Shown: positions 43,823 to 54,271, counted from the stretch's first letter. The stretch: 64,000 nucleotides of DNA from Burkholderiales bacterium (GCA_003963115.1 RXJQ01000026.1:1-64000), one strand, 5' to 3'. Numbers and translations are program-made. Notes: generated from the letters alone by a model not told the origin.

Positions 43823-44995
43823 TCAGTCCTTGAAAGACATGGTGCGGCGATACCACTCGTGGAAGTGCTGCATGCCGTCTTCCATCGGACTCTGATAGGG
43901 GCCGACCTCGTTGTCGCCGCGCTTGTAGAGCGCCAGGCGGCCGGCGTCCATGCGCTCGGCGATCTCGTCGTCTTCCACGCAGGTCTCCATGTAGGCGGCT
44001 TGCTGGGCTTCGACGAACTCGCGCTCGAAGGCCGCGATCTCTTCGGGGTAGTAGAACTCCACCACGTTGAGCGTCTTCTGGGGCCCAAGCGGGTGCATGT
44101 TGGACACCACCAGCACATGCGGGTACCACTCGACCATCATCGTCGGGTAGTAGGTCAGCCACACGGCGCCCTGCTTGGGCTTCTCGCCGCCACGGTAGTT
44201 GAGCAGCACCTCGCGCCACTTCTTGTAGATGTCGGAGCCAGGCTTGTCGAAGGTCTTGGCCACGCCGACGGTCTGCACCGAGTACTCGCGGGCCATGTCC
44301 CAGGTGAGGTCGTCACAGGTCACGAAATTGCCCAGGCCTGGGTGGAAGGGGCCGACATGGTAGTCCTCCAGATAGACCTCGATGAAGGTCTTCCAGTTGT
44401 AGTTGCACTCGTGCAGTTCGACCTTGTCGAGCACATAGCCGGAGAAGTCGAGATCGCCGCCGGGCTTGAAGCGCGCGTCGATGCCGGCCAGATCCGCGGC
44501 GATGTCACGGCCGTTGTCCTCGAACAGCAGGCCGTTCCAGTTGCGGATCTTGTAGTTGTTGAGGTTCAGGCAGGGATCGTGGTCGAAGTGCGGCGCACCG
44601 ATCAGCTCGCCCTGGTGGCTGTAGGTCCAGCGGTGCAGGGGGCAGACGATGTTGTGACGGCTGTTGCCGCGACCCTTGAGCATGACCGCCTGGCGGTGGC
44701 GGCACACGTTCGAGATCAGCTGGATGCCATCAGGTGAGCGCACCAGGGCTCGGCCTTCGCTTTCCTGGGGCAGGGCGTAGTAGTCGCCAACCTCGGGCAC
44801 GCTCAGGGCATGACCGAGGTAGCGAGGACCGGACTGAAAGATGCGCTCAAGCTCCTGTTGGTGCAGTGTCTCGTCGAAGTAGACGGACACAGGCAGCTGC
44901 GACAAATCGTATAGAGAGCTGCGTTGAAGGGCGTTGAGTGCGCCGTCGAGGGCGCTGTTGAGTGCACCGTTGAGTGCATTACTCAGGTCGGACAT
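43823..44995 (-). CDS. Rieske non-heme iron aromatic-ring oxygenase, alpha subunit type
   Basis: The 390-residue protein has an N-terminal Rieske domain with the 2Fe-2S ligands CRHR and CPLHRW and a C-terminal catalytic domain with the mononuclear iron site DYHVGPFHPGLGNF (in order His, His) and an Asp further on. It resembles choline monooxygenase/phenylpropionate-type oxygenases; the substrate is unknown. No ferredoxin reductase is next to it. The first 25 residues are four-residue repeats (NALN-GALN-SALD-GALN) encoded by a 12-base tandem repeat. The start at 44995 (MSDLSNAL) follows GGGGATC. Confidence 0.92.
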   Translation of the reverse strand: MSDLSNALNGALNSALDGALNALQRSSLYDLSQLPVSVYFDETLHQQELERIFQSGPRYLGHALSVPEVGDYYALPQESEGRALVRSPDGIQLISNVCRHRQAVMLKGRGNSRHNIVCPLHRWTYSHQGELIGAPHFDHDPCLNLNNYKIRNWNGLLFEDNGRDIAADLAGIDARFKPGGDLDFSGYVLDKVELHECNYNWKTFIEVYLEDYHVGPFHPGLGNFVTCDDLTWDMAREYSVQTVGVAKTFDKPGSDIYKKWREVLLNYRGGEKPKQGAVWLTYYPTMMVEWYPHVLVVSNMHPLGPQKTLNVVEFYYPEEIAAFEREFVEAQQAAYMETCVEDDEIAERMDAGRLALYKRGDNEVGPYQSPMEDGMQHFHEWYRRTMSFKD

Positions 44996-45369
44996 GATCC
45001 CCAGGATCTCCAAAAACCAATGTCAACCCCCCTTGAGCATGGGTGGGCGTGGACGCGAAGGCCTCCGGGCCGTGCGCGATGACTGCTCAAGGGCTTTGAA
45101 CAATCCCCCGACGTTCTCGGTCAGGGGGCCGGGTGTGTGATTGAGGGAAAGCCCGAAATTGTACCCTCAGGGGGACAGGCGGGCTGTGGCGTGCGGTGTG
45201 GTGGATCAAAAAGGTGCCCCGACTTGGGGTGGGGCCACCCAGACGAGGGGCGCCTGCCCTGGTCAGCATTGCACCGATGTGGGCGGACAAGAGGGGCGGC
45301 AGGAAATAGAATACGCGTTTGCCCGTATAAGGCCTTGTCCAGGCCACTGACGCTTTCAAGCTCCTGCAC
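44996..45369. other. 374-bp divergent region with GC palindromes
   Basis: No gene is seen. It contains AACCCCCCTTGAGCATGGG (45025-45043) and CCCCCGAC...GTCAGGGGG (45106-45129), loosely like the palindromes near tyrS and the PEP-CTERM genes, and the promoter of xseB. Confidence 0.5.
45284..45312 (+). promoter_or_regulatory. promoter of xseB-ispA-dxs
   Basis: CGGACA (45284-45289), 17 bases, TAGAAT (45307-45312), giving a leader of about 50 nt. Confidence 0.5.
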
Positions 45370-45627
45370 ATGGCCAAATCCGCCAAAAACACTTCAGACA
45401 CGGCAGATACCGACTTGCCCCTGCCTTCCAGCTACGAGGAGGCGCTGGCCGAGCTGGAGCAGCTCGTCGGGCAGATGGAGGCGGGCGCCTTGCCGCTGGA
45501 GCGTTTGCTGGCCAGCTACCAGCGTGGCGCGCAGTTGCTCCAGTTTTGCAGAACGCGCCTGGAGGCGGTGGAAGCGCAGGTCAAGTTGCTGGAAGACGGG
45601 CAACTCAAACCGTGGGACGCGGCATGA
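45370..45627 (+). CDS. xseB: exodeoxyribonuclease VII small subunit
   Basis: XseB binds XseA in the ExoVII nuclease that degrades single-stranded DNA. The 85-residue helical-hairpin protein has [40 protein letters not shown] and a C-terminal [10 protein letters not shown], all typical. It begins the usual xseB-ispA-dxs operon. Confidence 0.96.
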   Translation: MAKSAKNTSDTADTDLPLPSSYEEALAELEQLVGQMEAGALPLERLLASYQRGAQLLQFCRTRLEAVEAQVKLLEDGQLKPWDAA

Positions 45628-45648
45628 GCGCAGCACGGAGGTTTCCTG

Positions 45649-46575
45649 ATGCACCCTGATGCTTTCAAGGGCTGGTCGGCCCAGGCGCTGACCCGTGTGG
45701 AGTCAGCCCTTGGCGAGTGGGTGCCAGCTTCGGCGCCGGCCGGGCTGGGCGAGGCCATGCGCTACGGCGTGCTCGATGGTGGCAAGCGCCTGCGGGCCCT
45801 GCTGGTGCTGGCGGCGGCCGAGGCGGCGGGCGCGTGTGCCACGCCGGAAGGTCGCGAGGCCGCTTTGCGTGCGGCCTGCGCCGTGGAGCTGATCCACGCC
45901 TATTCCCTCGTGCATGACGACATGCCCTGTATGGACAACGATGTGCTGCGCCGGGGCAAGCCCACGGTGCATGTCAAGTACGGCGAGGCCCAAGCCATGC
46001 TGGCGGGCGATGCCATGCAGGCGCTGGCCTTCGAAGTGCTGACGCCCGATGCGGGTGAGGGCGCGGGTGTGCCGCCTGCTTTGCAGGCCCGCCTGAGCCG
46101 CTTGCTGGCGCGTGCGTCAGGGCAGTCTGGCATGGCGGGTGGCCAGGCCATCGATCTGGCCAGTGTGGGGCAGGCCCTGAATGAAGCGACCCTGCGCGAC
46201 ATGCACCAGCGCAAGACGGGGGCTTTGCTGCGCGCCAGCGTGCAGATGGGCGCGGCTTGCGGTGGCCTTCAGGCAGACAGCGCGGCCTGGCAGGCCTTGA
46301 GCGACTATGGCCATGCCATGGGCCTGGCATTCCAGATCGTCGATGATGTGCTGGACGCGACCCAGGGCTCCGAGGTGCTGGGCAAGACCGCCGGCAAGGA
46401 TGCCGATGCCAACAAGCCGACCTATGTGAGCCTGCTGGGCCTGCAAGGTGCGCGCGACGAAGCCATGGGCTTGCTGCAACAGGCACTGTCTGCCTTGTCT
46501 CGCAGCGGGCTGGGCGTCGATGCCACGGCGCCTTTGAGGGCGCTGGCCGAGCGCATCGTGCAGCGCGACCATTGA
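45649..46575 (+). CDS. ispA: (2E,6E)-farnesyl diphosphate synthase
   Basis: IspA condenses IPP with DMAPP and GPP to make farnesyl diphosphate for quinones and undecaprenyl carrier. The 308-residue product has [15 protein letters not shown], the first aspartate-rich motif DDMPCMD (Asp90, 91, 96) and the second, [12 protein letters not shown]. It lies between xseB and dxs in the standard order. Confidence 0.97.
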   Translation: MHPDAFKGWSAQALTRVESALGEWVPASAPAGLGEAMRYGVLDGGKRLRALLVLAAAEAAGACATPEGREAALRAACAVELIHAYSLVHDDMPCMDNDVLRRGKPTVHVKYGEAQAMLAGDAMQALAFEVLTPDAGEGAGVPPALQARLSRLLARASGQSGMAGGQAIDLASVGQALNEATLRDMHQRKTGALLRASVQMGAACGGLQADSAAWQALSDYGHAMGLAFQIVDDVLDATQGSEVLGKTAGKDADANKPTYVSLLGLQGARDEAMGLLQQALSALSRSGLGVDATAPLRALAERIVQRDH

Positions 46576-46615
46576 AAACGATTACAAGAAAAATCCCATT
46601 CCAAGGACGTCCAAC

Positions 46616-48511
46616 ATGAGCTACCCCCTGCTGTCCAGGATCGACAAGCCTGCCGACATCCGGCATCTGTCACGGTCCGAGCTCAAACAGCTGGCGAACG
46701 AGTTGCGTGACTACCTGCTGCACAGCGTGTCGCGCACGGGTGGGCACCTGTCGTCCAACCTGGGCACGGTCGAGCTGACCATTGCCCTGCACTATGTGTT
46801 CAACACGCCCGACGACCGCCTGGTGTGGGACGTGGGCCACCAGACCTATCCGCACAAGATCCTGACCGGCCGACGCGACCGCATGCCCACGCTGCGCCAG
46901 CTGGGCGGCATGAGCGGCTTCCCGCGTCGTGACGAGAGCGAGTACGACACCTTTGGCACGGCGCATTCGTCCACCTCGATCTCGGCGGCACTGGGCATGG
47001 CCTTGGGCGCGCAATTGCGTGGCGAGGCGCGCAAGGCCGTGGCCATCATCGGCGATGGTGCAATGACGGCGGGCATGGCCTTCGAGGCGCTGAACAACGC
47101 GGGCGTGCCACATGCCGGCAAGATGGCCGATGTGCTGGTCGTGCTCAACGACAATGACATGTCGATCTCGCCGCCGGTGGGGGCGCTCAACCGCTATCTG
47201 GCCCGATTGATGTCAGGCCGCTTCTACACGGCCGCGCGTGAAAGCGCCAAGCAGATGCTGCGCAATGCGCCGCCCTTGTTCGAGCTGGCCAAGAAGCTGG
47301 AAGAGCATGCCAAGGGCATGGTGGTGCCCGCGACCATCTTCGAGGAGTTCGGCTTCAACTATGTCGGCCCCATCGATGGCCACGACCTCGATTCGCTGAT
47401 CCCCACGCTGGAAAACCTGCGTGACCTGGGTGGCCCGCAGTTCCTGCACGTGGTGACCAAAAAGGGCTATGGCTACAAGCTGGCCGAAGCTGATCCGATC
47501 GCCTATCACGGCCCTGGCAAGTTCGACCCCGCCGTGGGCCTGGTCAAGGCACCTGCCACGGCCGAGCCACCCAAGCCCACGTTCACGCAGGTGTTCGGCC
47601 AATGGCTGTGCGACATGGCCGCAAGCGACCCGCGTCTGGTGGGCATCACGCCGGCCATGCGCGAGGGCTCGGGCATGGTCGAGTTTCACCAGCGCTTCCC
47701 GGGGCGTTATTTCGATGTCGGCATTGCCGAGCAGCACGCCGTGACCTTCGCGGCTGGCCTGGCCTGCGAAGGTCTGAAGCCCGTGGTGGCGATCTACTCG
47801 ACCTTCCTGCAACGCGCCTACGACCAGCTCATCCACGACGTTGCCATCCAGAACCTGCCCGTCGTGTTCGCGCTGGACCGTGCGGGCATCGTGGGCGCGG
47901 ACGGGGCCACGCACATGGGCGCCTTCGACATCGCCTTCGTGCGCTGCATCCCGAACATGAGCCTGCTGGCGCCGGCCGATGAAGCCGAATGCCGCCAGGC
48001 TTTGAGCGCCGCCTATGCGCAGAACCACCCGGTCGCCGTGCGCTATCCGCGTGGCGCCGGTGCTGGTGCGGCTGTGCAGCCTGGCTTGGAGCCCATGCCT
48101 TGGGGCAAGGGTGAGATTCGTCGTCAAGGCACGAAGACCCAGGCAGGCCAGCGCGTGGCCATCCTGGCATTTGGCACCTTGTTGTATGCGGCGCTCAAGG
48201 CTGGTGAAGCGCTGGATGCCACCGTGGCCAACATGCGCTTCATCAAGCCGCTGGATGCCGATCTGGTCCAGCGACTGGCGCGCGACCACGATCTGCTGGT
48301 GACGGTGGAAGAAGGCTGTGTGCAGGGTGGTGCGGGCACGGCGGTGGCCGAGGCCCTGGCTGCGGCGGGCTTGAGCAAGCCGATGCTGATGCTGGGCCTG
48401 CCTGATCGGTTCGTCGAGCATGGTGACCCGGCCAAGCTCTTGACGATGTGCGGGCTGGATGCGGCGGGGATTGAGCAGGCGGTCAAGGCGCGTCTGGCCG
48501 ATCGGGCTTGA
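46616..48511 (+). CDS. dxs: 1-deoxy-D-xylulose-5-phosphate synthase
   Basis: Dxs is the thiamine-diphosphate enzyme that starts the MEP isoprenoid pathway from pyruvate and glyceraldehyde 3-phosphate. The 631-residue product has the ThDP motif [36 protein letters not shown] and the C-terminal transketolase domain ([32 protein letters not shown]). It follows ispA by 40 bases. The two genes together supply and extend isoprenoid units, and ErpA, also in this window, loads IspG/IspH clusters of the same pathway. Confidence 0.98.
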   Translation: MSYPLLSRIDKPADIRHLSRSELKQLANELRDYLLHSVSRTGGHLSSNLGTVELTIALHYVFNTPDDRLVWDVGHQTYPHKILTGRRDRMPTLRQLGGMSGFPRRDESEYDTFGTAHSSTSISAALGMALGAQLRGEARKAVAIIGDGAMTAGMAFEALNNAGVPHAGKMADVLVVLNDNDMSISPPVGALNRYLARLMSGRFYTAARESAKQMLRNAPPLFELAKKLEEHAKGMVVPATIFEEFGFNYVGPIDGHDLDSLIPTLENLRDLGGPQFLHVVTKKGYGYKLAEADPIAYHGPGKFDPAVGLVKAPATAEPPKPTFTQVFGQWLCDMAASDPRLVGITPAMREGSGMVEFHQRFPGRYFDVGIAEQHAVTFAAGLACEGLKPVVAIYSTFLQRAYDQLIHDVAIQNLPVVFALDRAGIVGADGATHMGAFDIAFVRCIPNMSLLAPADEAECRQALSAAYAQNHPVAVRYPRGAGAGAAVQPGLEPMPWGKGEIRRQGTKTQAGQRVAILAFGTLLYAALKAGEALDATVANMRFIKPLDADLVQRLARDHDLLVTVEEGCVQGGAGTAVAEALAAAGLSKPMLMLGLPDRFVEHGDPAKLLTMCGLDAAGIEQAVKARLADRA

Positions 48512-48531
48512 TCGCCGTGGCTGGGGATGAG

Positions 48532-49053
48532 CTACGGATGAGCGCTCACTTCGGCCGCAACCGGTGAGGCTGGAGGCTGGCTTGTGCTGCCACAGGCGCC
48601 GCCGCAACCGGTGATGGCCTGGTCCGGCAGTTTGTCCGGCTCACCCACGAGGCCTGTCTCAGGGTCATAACCCATGCTCTTGAGGTGCAGGGCCAGGCCG
48701 AAGTCCATGTTCTGCGCGTGATGCGGGAACCACATCGCCAGCTCATGTGCAATTTGCCGGATGGGCGCGAGATGGCCCGCCGCACCTTGCCGTGATCCTT
48801 CGCGCAGCACATCCAGTACCACGGCGTGCTGCGTGCTGTGGCAGTTGCCGGCTGCGAAGCCCGTGGCCTGCATCCATTGGTCCTCGCGGGCGAAGTGAGC
48901 CTCGGTGTGGGCGACCAGTTCCTTCCAGTTCGATAGCAGCACTGCGTCTTCCGAGGCTTCGACCAACGCGAGCAGGTCGACGAATTCCTGATGGGTGGCG
49001 TCCATCACGGGCATGGAAAGGGACAGGGCTTCGGACCAGACGAGGGTGGACAT
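48532..49053 (-). CDS. bacteriohemerythrin-like protein
   Basis: The 173-residue protein begins with a hemerythrin domain (residues 1-125). The diiron ligands are visible as ATHQEFVDLL, HTEAHFAREDQWM, CHSTQHAVVLD and a late HH pair (FPHHAQNMDFG). Such proteins bind oxygen or sense redox state. The last 45 residues are unstructured and contain CGGACG, which might hold a metal. AAGGA eight bases upstream selects the start at 49053. It is convergent with dxs. Confidence 0.87.
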   Translation of the reverse strand: MSTLVWSEALSLSMPVMDATHQEFVDLLALVEASEDAVLLSNWKELVAHTEAHFAREDQWMQATGFAAGNCHSTQHAVVLDVLREGSRQGAAGHLAPIRQIAHELAMWFPHHAQNMDFGLALHLKSMGYDPETGLVGEPDKLPDQAITGCGGACGSTSQPPASPVAAEVSAHP

Positions 49054-49137
49054 GCGGCATTCCTTGCAGGCTAGGTGGCGGCAAGGGTAGCTTGGCGATA
49101 TCGGGAGGGCTTTGCGCTGGCGCAAGGGCTGGGGTCG

Positions 49138-49605
49138 ATGCGCCAGACCTCAGGCTATGATGGCCGCCGCTTTGTTTGGGCGGTCTTGGTGGGAGCCACC
49201 TTGTTGCAGCGTTTTCGGTCTTTGATTCTGTTTTGCGTGTCCGGCGGGCTGGCCCTGTTCGTGGACATCGGCGTGCTGGCGGCCAGTCGGCCCTGGCTGG
49301 GCTACTACGGAGGTCGGGCGCTGTCTTTCTGGGTGGCGGCCAGCTTCACCTGGCTCTTCAACCGCTCCATTACCTTTAGAGGCCCCAAGCAGGGCAGCAT
49401 CGGGAAGGAGTACCTGAGCTATCTGTCGTCCATGCTGGTGGGCGGGGCGGTCAACTACGGCGCGTATGTGGCCAGCCTGCAGATGGTCGACGCCGTGCGG
49501 AACCAGCCGGCCTGGGGTGTGGCCATCGGCAGCCTGGCTGGGCTGGTCTTCAACTACCTGTCGGCCCGGCGGATCATGACGCAGACACCGGCCAAGCCGG
49601 AGTAG
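49138..49605 (+). CDS. GtrA family membrane protein
   Basis: The 155-residue protein has four membrane helices in the GtrA pattern: RSLILFCVSGGLALFVDIG, ALSFWVAASFTWLFNRSITF, YLSSMLVGGAVNYGAYV and GVAIGSLAGLVFNYLSARR. GtrA-type proteins are thought to flip or carry polyprenol-linked sugars for surface glycans. ATG 49138 is used; an earlier in-frame start at 49075 would extend into the promoter region of the hemerythrin gene. Convergent with argH. Confidence 0.85.
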   Translation: MRQTSGYDGRRFVWAVLVGATLLQRFRSLILFCVSGGLALFVDIGVLAASRPWLGYYGGRALSFWVAASFTWLFNRSITFRGPKQGSIGKEYLSYLSSMLVGGAVNYGAYVASLQMVDAVRNQPAWGVAIGSLAGLVFNYLSARRIMTQTPAKPE

Positions 49606-49621
49606 GCCGTGATAGCGTTGC

Positions 49622-51037
49622 TCAAGCCAGACGCAAACGGTGCCGCGCCACCTGCGCGCGCACCTGGGCCGGCGCCGTGCCGCCCAGGATGTTGCGGGCA
49701 TTGAGCGAACCACGCAGGTTCAGCACCTCGTACACGTCCTGCTCGATGGCGGCGTTATAGGCCTTGAGCTTGTCCAGCGGCAACTCGGAGAGGTCCACGC
49801 CTTGCGCGATGGCGTCCTTGACGGCATGGGCCACCACTTCGTGTGCATCGCGGAAGGGCAGGCCTTTCTTGACCAGGTAGTCGGCCAGGTCCGTTGCGGT
49901 GGCGTAGCCCTTCTTGGCCGCGCGCTCCATGGCTTCGGGCTTGACGGTGATGCCGGCGGCCATCTCGGCGAAGATGCGCAGGGTGTCCTTGAGCGTGTCG
50001 ACGGTGTCGAACAGCGGTTCCTTGTCTTCCTGGTTGTCCTTGTTGTAGGCCAGGGGCTGGCCTTTCATCAAGGTGATCAGGCCCATCAGGTGGCCCACCA
50101 CGCGGCCAGTCTTGCCGCGTGCCAGTTCGGGCACGTCGGGGTTCTTCTTCTGCGGCATGATCGACGAGCCGGTGCAGAAGCGGTCGGCCAGGTCGACGAA
50201 GCCGAACGATTGGCTCATCCACAGGATCAGCTCTTCGCTCAGGCGCGAGATGTGCACCATCAGCAGCGAAGCGGCGGCGGTGAATTCGATGGCGAAGTCG
50301 CGGTCGCTCACGGCGTCCAGGCTGTTCTGGGAGACGGCTGGCTTGCCGGCCTCGTCCACCATGCCCAGTGTGCGGGCCACGCGTTCGCGGTCCAGCGGGT
50401 AGCTGGTGCCAGCCAGGGCGGCCGAGCCCAGCGGCAGGCGGTTGACGCGCTTGGCGCAATCGATCATGCGCTCGGCATCGCGGGCGAACATCTCCACATA
50501 AGCCAGCAGGTGGTGGCCAAAGGCCACGGGCTGGGCCACTTGCAGGTGGGTGAAGCCGGGCAGGATGGTGTCGGCGTTTTGCTCGGCCACATTGACCAGG
50601 GCTTTTTGCAACTCGATCAGCAGCAAGCCGATCTCGTCGATCTCACCGCGCAGCCACAGGCGCACGTCGGTGGCGACCTGGTCGTTGCGCGAGCGGCCGG
50701 TGTGCAGGCGCTTGCCGGCGTCGCCCACCAGTTGCGTGAGGCGCGCTTCGATGTTGAGGTGCACGTCTTCGAGGTCGAGCTTCCACTCGAACTGGCCCGA
50801 TTCGATCTCTTGCGTGATCTGCGCCATGCCCTTTTGGATGGCCGCCCAGTCATCAAGGGAGATCAGGCCCTGGGCCTGAAGCATCTCGGCGTGCGCCAAC
50901 GAGCCCTGGATGTCGGCCTGCCACAGGCGCTTGTCGAAAAAGACGCTGGCGGTGTAGCGCTTGACCAGCTCGCTCATCGGCTCGGAAAACAGGGCCGACC
51001 AGGCCTGGGACTTCTTGTCGAGTTGGTTGGTGCTCAT
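49622..51037 (-). CDS. argH: argininosuccinate lyase
   Basis: ArgH is the last enzyme of arginine synthesis and splits argininosuccinate to arginine and fumarate. The 471-residue product has [12 protein letters not shown], the family signature [12 protein letters not shown] and the [13 protein letters not shown] site. It is divergent from the LytS-type kinase gene with 56 bases between the ATGs. Confidence 0.98.
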   Translation of the reverse strand: MSTNQLDKKSQAWSALFSEPMSELVKRYTASVFFDKRLWQADIQGSLAHAEMLQAQGLISLDDWAAIQKGMAQITQEIESGQFEWKLDLEDVHLNIEARLTQLVGDAGKRLHTGRSRNDQVATDVRLWLRGEIDEIGLLLIELQKALVNVAEQNADTILPGFTHLQVAQPVAFGHHLLAYVEMFARDAERMIDCAKRVNRLPLGSAALAGTSYPLDRERVARTLGMVDEAGKPAVSQNSLDAVSDRDFAIEFTAAASLLMVHISRLSEELILWMSQSFGFVDLADRFCTGSSIMPQKKNPDVPELARGKTGRVVGHLMGLITLMKGQPLAYNKDNQEDKEPLFDTVDTLKDTLRIFAEMAAGITVKPEAMERAAKKGYATATDLADYLVKKGLPFRDAHEVVAHAVKDAIAQGVDLSELPLDKLKAYNAAIEQDVYEVLNLRGSLNARNILGGTAPAQVRAQVARHRLRLA

Positions 51038-51093
51038 GGCAAAGCTCAGCGTCAGCGTGATTCAAACGAAGATTCACGCAAAATGTGCAAACC

Positions 51094-52257
51094 ATGGATT
51101 CTACCGAGCCACAGGCCGTGGGCGCCAGCCCGGGCTCTCAACCCGCCGCCTGGGAGCAGTCCACCCAGTTCGCGCCCACCCAATTCGGGCCGGGTGCGGA
51201 AGGGGGGCGGCCGGCGCCGCCATCGCCTTTCGACGTGTGCCATGTGGGCGTGGTGCTGCGGGTGGTGCTGGGGGTGCAGCTGGTGGTCGCGCTGGGGGTG
51301 TCTTTCGAGGCGACCTCGCCCTGGGAGGCGCTGCATCGCTGGGCGGAGGCCACGGTGGCATCCCTGCCGGCCAGTCTCTTGTGGCTGGTGGTGGCCTGCC
51401 TGTCGCGCAAGCGCCTGAGCCGGGCGCGCGAGCCGATGCAGTGGGCCTTGGCTGCCATGTTGGGCGCGGTGTGCGCGGGGCTGGGGCAGGTGCAGTCGTC
51501 CTGGCTGGACCTGGCTTTGCTGGGCATGCCCGTGAGTTGGGGATGGCCCCAGGTGCCATCGATGCTGACGGGGGCCACGCTGGCCTGCGTCGGGCTGGCC
51601 TGGCTCAAGCACCGGGCGCGCAGCGAGTTGCCGGCTCATGCCTCGGCCCGCCTGGCGGAGTTGCAGGCTCGCATCCGGCCGCATTTCCTGTTCAACACGC
51701 TCAACACGGCGATCGCGCTGGTGCAGATCGACCCGCAGCGCGCAGAAAGCGTGCTCGAAGACCTGGCCGAGCTGTTCCGCCAGGCCCTGTCTTCGCCGAC
51801 CATGCGCACGACGCTGGAAGCCGAGATCGACCTGGCGCAGCGCTACCTGAGCATCGAGCAGTTGCGTTTTGGCGAGCGCGTCACGGTGCGCTGGGAGCTG
51901 GACCCGGAGGCGGGCCGCGCCGAGGTGCCCGCGCTGATCTTGCAGCCGCTGGTCGAGAACGCCGTGCGCCATGGCATCGAGGTGTCGGCGCAAGGGGGCT
52001 GGATCGTGGTGCGCACCAAGGTGCAGTCAGGCCGCGTGGTGCTGACGGTCAGCAACTCGGTGCCGGCGGAAACACCCGCGCAATCGTCAGCTGGTCACGG
52101 TATCGCTTTGCGCAATGTGCGCCAGCGCCTGAAACTGATGCACGATGTGGAGGCCGATTTCGAGGCCGGTCTGCAAGGTGTGCCGGGCGATGCACGCCAG
52201 CCGCCGGTCTATGTGGTGCGCATGACCGCGCCATTGCCACGCAAGGTCGCCACGTAA
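51094..52257 (+). CDS. LytS/AlgZ-type sensor histidine kinase
   Basis: The 387-residue kinase has about four membrane segments (residues 52-170) and the His_kinase/HATPase pattern of the LytS-YehU family: RPHFLFNTLNTAIALVQ with His197, LILQPLVENAVRHGIE (N box) and GHGIALRNVRQRL (G box). It is the AlgZ/FimS-like partner of the LytTR regulator 36 bases downstream. AlgZR-like pairs next to argH are usual in gamma- and betaproteobacteria, where they control alginate or pilus functions. The signal is unknown. Confidence 0.92.
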   Translation: MDSTEPQAVGASPGSQPAAWEQSTQFAPTQFGPGAEGGRPAPPSPFDVCHVGVVLRVVLGVQLVVALGVSFEATSPWEALHRWAEATVASLPASLLWLVVACLSRKRLSRAREPMQWALAAMLGAVCAGLGQVQSSWLDLALLGMPVSWGWPQVPSMLTGATLACVGLAWLKHRARSELPAHASARLAELQARIRPHFLFNTLNTAIALVQIDPQRAESVLEDLAELFRQALSSPTMRTTLEAEIDLAQRYLSIEQLRFGERVTVRWELDPEAGRAEVPALILQPLVENAVRHGIEVSAQGGWIVVRTKVQSGRVVLTVSNSVPAETPAQSSAGHGIALRNVRQRLKLMHDVEADFEAGLQGVPGDARQPPVYVVRMTAPLPRKVAT

Positions 52258-52293
52258 GGATCCGCGCAAGGATCCACGCAAGGAAGGAGCGCG

Positions 52294-53076
52294 ATGAACG
52301 CCATGATGAAGATCGCCATCATCGATGATGAGCCGCTGGCCCGCATGCGCACGCGCTCACTCTTGACGCAGGCCAGCGTGGCCAACGAGGTGGTAGCCGA
52401 ATTCGGTGAGCCCGTGAACGGCCTGATGTGGTTGCAGGAGCAGGACCGGGCCGGCACCTCGCCAGACATGCTTTTGCTTGACATCCAGATGCCGGGCCTG
52501 GATGGGATGGTGCTGGCCGCGCGCCTGCGCGAGTTGCGCCACCCGCCCGCAGTGGTCTTCGTGACGGCCCATGCCGAGCATGCGCTGCGTGCCTTTGATC
52601 TGGCGGCGGCCGACTACCTGACCAAGCCGATGCGGCTGGAACGGCTCAATGCCACGCTGGACCGGGTGATCAAGCTTCAGGCCGCGCGCCAGCCCGAGCC
52701 TGCCGGTGCGGGTGAGGGTGTGGAGGGTGCGGATGTCTTCGTCGTGCAGGACCGAGGCCGGCTGGAGCGCATCCCGCTGGCGCAGATCCTCTACTTCAAG
52801 GCCGAGCAGAAGTACGTGACGCTGCGGACCGCCGAGCACAGCCATGTGCTGGCCGACTCCCTGACCGAGCTGGAAGGCCGGGTGGGTGAGCGTTTCATCC
52901 GTGTGCACCGCAATGCCCTGGTCGCACGGCAGGCCATGAAGGCGCTGGAGCGGCGCGCCGATGATGTTGAAGGTGGCGAGACCTGGGCCGTGCAGGTGGT
53001 GCCGACGATGGAGTGGCTGTCGGTGTCGCGCCGTCAGGTCACGGCGGTGCGCGAGGCGATGGCGGCGCAGGGCTGA
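52294..53076 (+). CDS. LytTR-type response regulator (AlgR-like)
   Basis: The 260-residue protein has a receiver domain with IAIIDDEPLARMR, phosphoacceptor Asp63 in LLLDIQMPG, and Lys in YLTKPMRLERL, followed by a LytTR DNA-binding domain (about 150-255) with RLERIPLAQILYFKAEQKYV and FIRVHRNALVA. In AlgR it controls type IV pilus minor pilins and twitching, so the fimT-pilE operon in this window is a possible target. AGGAG precedes the ATG. A short repeat (GGATCC-GCGCAA-GGATCC-ACGCAA) lies in the 36-base gap. Confidence 0.92.
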   Translation: MNAMMKIAIIDDEPLARMRTRSLLTQASVANEVVAEFGEPVNGLMWLQEQDRAGTSPDMLLLDIQMPGLDGMVLAARLRELRHPPAVVFVTAHAEHALRAFDLAAADYLTKPMRLERLNATLDRVIKLQAARQPEPAGAGEGVEGADVFVVQDRGRLERIPLAQILYFKAEQKYVTLRTAEHSHVLADSLTELEGRVGERFIRVHRNALVARQAMKALERRADDVEGGETWAVQVVPTMEWLSVSRRQVTAVREAMAAQG

Positions 53077-53126
53077 CCGGAAGGCTGGCTGGCGGGTGGC
53101 CGGGCCAGGGCCGCCGCAGGCCGGCC

Positions 53127-53795
53127 TCAGAAGCCCAGGCTGGCCAGCAGATCGTCGACTTCGCCCTGGTTGGCAACAACATCCGTGCGACCTTCAAGAT
53201 CGACCACGGGGCCTTCGAGCTTGGCGGTTTCGACGGTGGGGGGATGCTGCTGCTGGTGAGCAGTCAAGGCGGCCTCCACCTTCTGGGCCTGCTCGGGCGG
53301 GGCAGCCTGAACCAGCAGCTTGACCAGCTGTGATTCCAGGTCGTTGGCCAGCTTCACGACCTTGGCCACCACTTGGCCGGTCAGGTCATGGAAGTCCTGG
53401 GCCATCATGATGTCGGTCAGGTGGCCGTCCACGCGATGCGTGACTGTTTCCACGTCCTGCACGAAGTTGAACACCGCGCCACTGGCCACGGCCTTCACCG
53501 GGTCAGCCGTGATCAGGGCGGCCAGCTTGCGGGTCTCGCTGGCGATGTGCTCCTGGTCGGCCTTGGCGGTGTCGACCAGGTTGAGCACCTTCTCGGCGGC
53601 GTCGGCGGTCTTGGTGGCGATGTAGTTCAGGCGGCTGCGCGCATCGGGCAGGTCGGCGGCCGTATTCTTGAGGTCGGGCAGCACACCCAGTACGTTGAGC
53701 GTGTCGTGCAGTTGGCGCGTCAGCGTGCCCAGTTGCTGGAATATCTCCGGCGAGGCCGCTGGCATCTGCATGTTGTCAGGGAGATCCATTTTCAT
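53127..53795 (-). CDS. cheZ: chemotaxis phosphatase CheZ
   Basis: CheZ dephosphorylates CheY-P. The 222-residue product is all helical and has the active-site stretch QDFHDLTGQV; Asp137 and Gln141 match the catalytic Asp143/Gln147 of E. coli. The C-terminal peptide QGEVDDLLASLGF is the conserved CheY-binding helix. GGGAG precedes the start. It is the last gene of the flhDC-motAB-cheYZ block, 15 bases after cheY. Confidence 0.95.
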   Translation of the reverse strand: MKMDLPDNMQMPAASPEIFQQLGTLTRQLHDTLNVLGVLPDLKNTAADLPDARSRLNYIATKTADAAEKVLNLVDTAKADQEHIASETRKLAALITADPVKAVASGAVFNFVQDVETVTHRVDGHLTDIMMAQDFHDLTGQVVAKVVKLANDLESQLVKLLVQAAPPEQAQKVEAALTAHQQQHPPTVETAKLEGPVVDLEGRTDVVANQGEVDDLLASLGF

Positions 53796-53810
53796 GAGGA
53801 GCTCCCTTTG

Positions 53811-54209
53811 TCAGGCCGTGGTGGCCAGTTTCTGCATGATCTTCAAGACCTTCTCTTCCAAGGTGGCCTTGGTGAAGGGCTTGACGATGTAGCCTGCCGC
53901 GCCAGACTGGGCGGCCAGCACGATGTCTTCCTTGCGGGCTTCGGCGGTCACCATCAGCACGGGCAGGTGCTTGAGGCTGTCGTCGGCCTTGATGGCTTTG
54001 AGCAACTCGAAGCCATTCATATTGGGCATGTTGATGTCGCTGACCACGAAGTCGAATTTGGAACCCTTGAGAACCTGCAGCGCGGCGGCGCCGTCTTCGG
54101 CCTCTTCAGCGTTGTTGTAGCCGATTTCCTTGAGCAGGCCCCGGACAATCCGGCGCATGGTGGAGAAGTCGTCCACGATGAGAAATTTCATGTCTGCGGG
54201 GTTGCTCAT
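53811..54209 (-). CDS. cheY: chemotaxis response regulator CheY
   Basis: CheY-P binds the flagellar switch FliM. The 132-residue receiver has [13 protein letters not shown], phosphoacceptor Asp58 ([12 protein letters not shown]), Thr in MVTAEA and Lys in [12 protein letters not shown]. The start [10 protein letters not shown] at 54209 with GGAAGAG upstream is used. It lies 62 bases after motB and directly before cheZ. Confidence 0.97.
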   Translation of the reverse strand: MSNPADMKFLIVDDFSTMRRIVRGLLKEIGYNNAEEAEDGAAALQVLKGSKFDFVVSDINMPNMNGFELLKAIKADDSLKHLPVLMVTAEARKEDIVLAAQSGAAGYIVKPFTKATLEEKVLKIMQKLATTA

Positions 54210-54271
54210 GGCTCTTCCTTGTGTCAAACAAACTGCGGCGCCCAGTGATTTATGCCGCACCAGCTAGAGGC

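Noticed and set aside
42900-45013. Complete aromatic degradation operon around the Rieske oxygenase
   Set aside because: No reductase, ferredoxin, dehydrogenase or regulator is adjacent.
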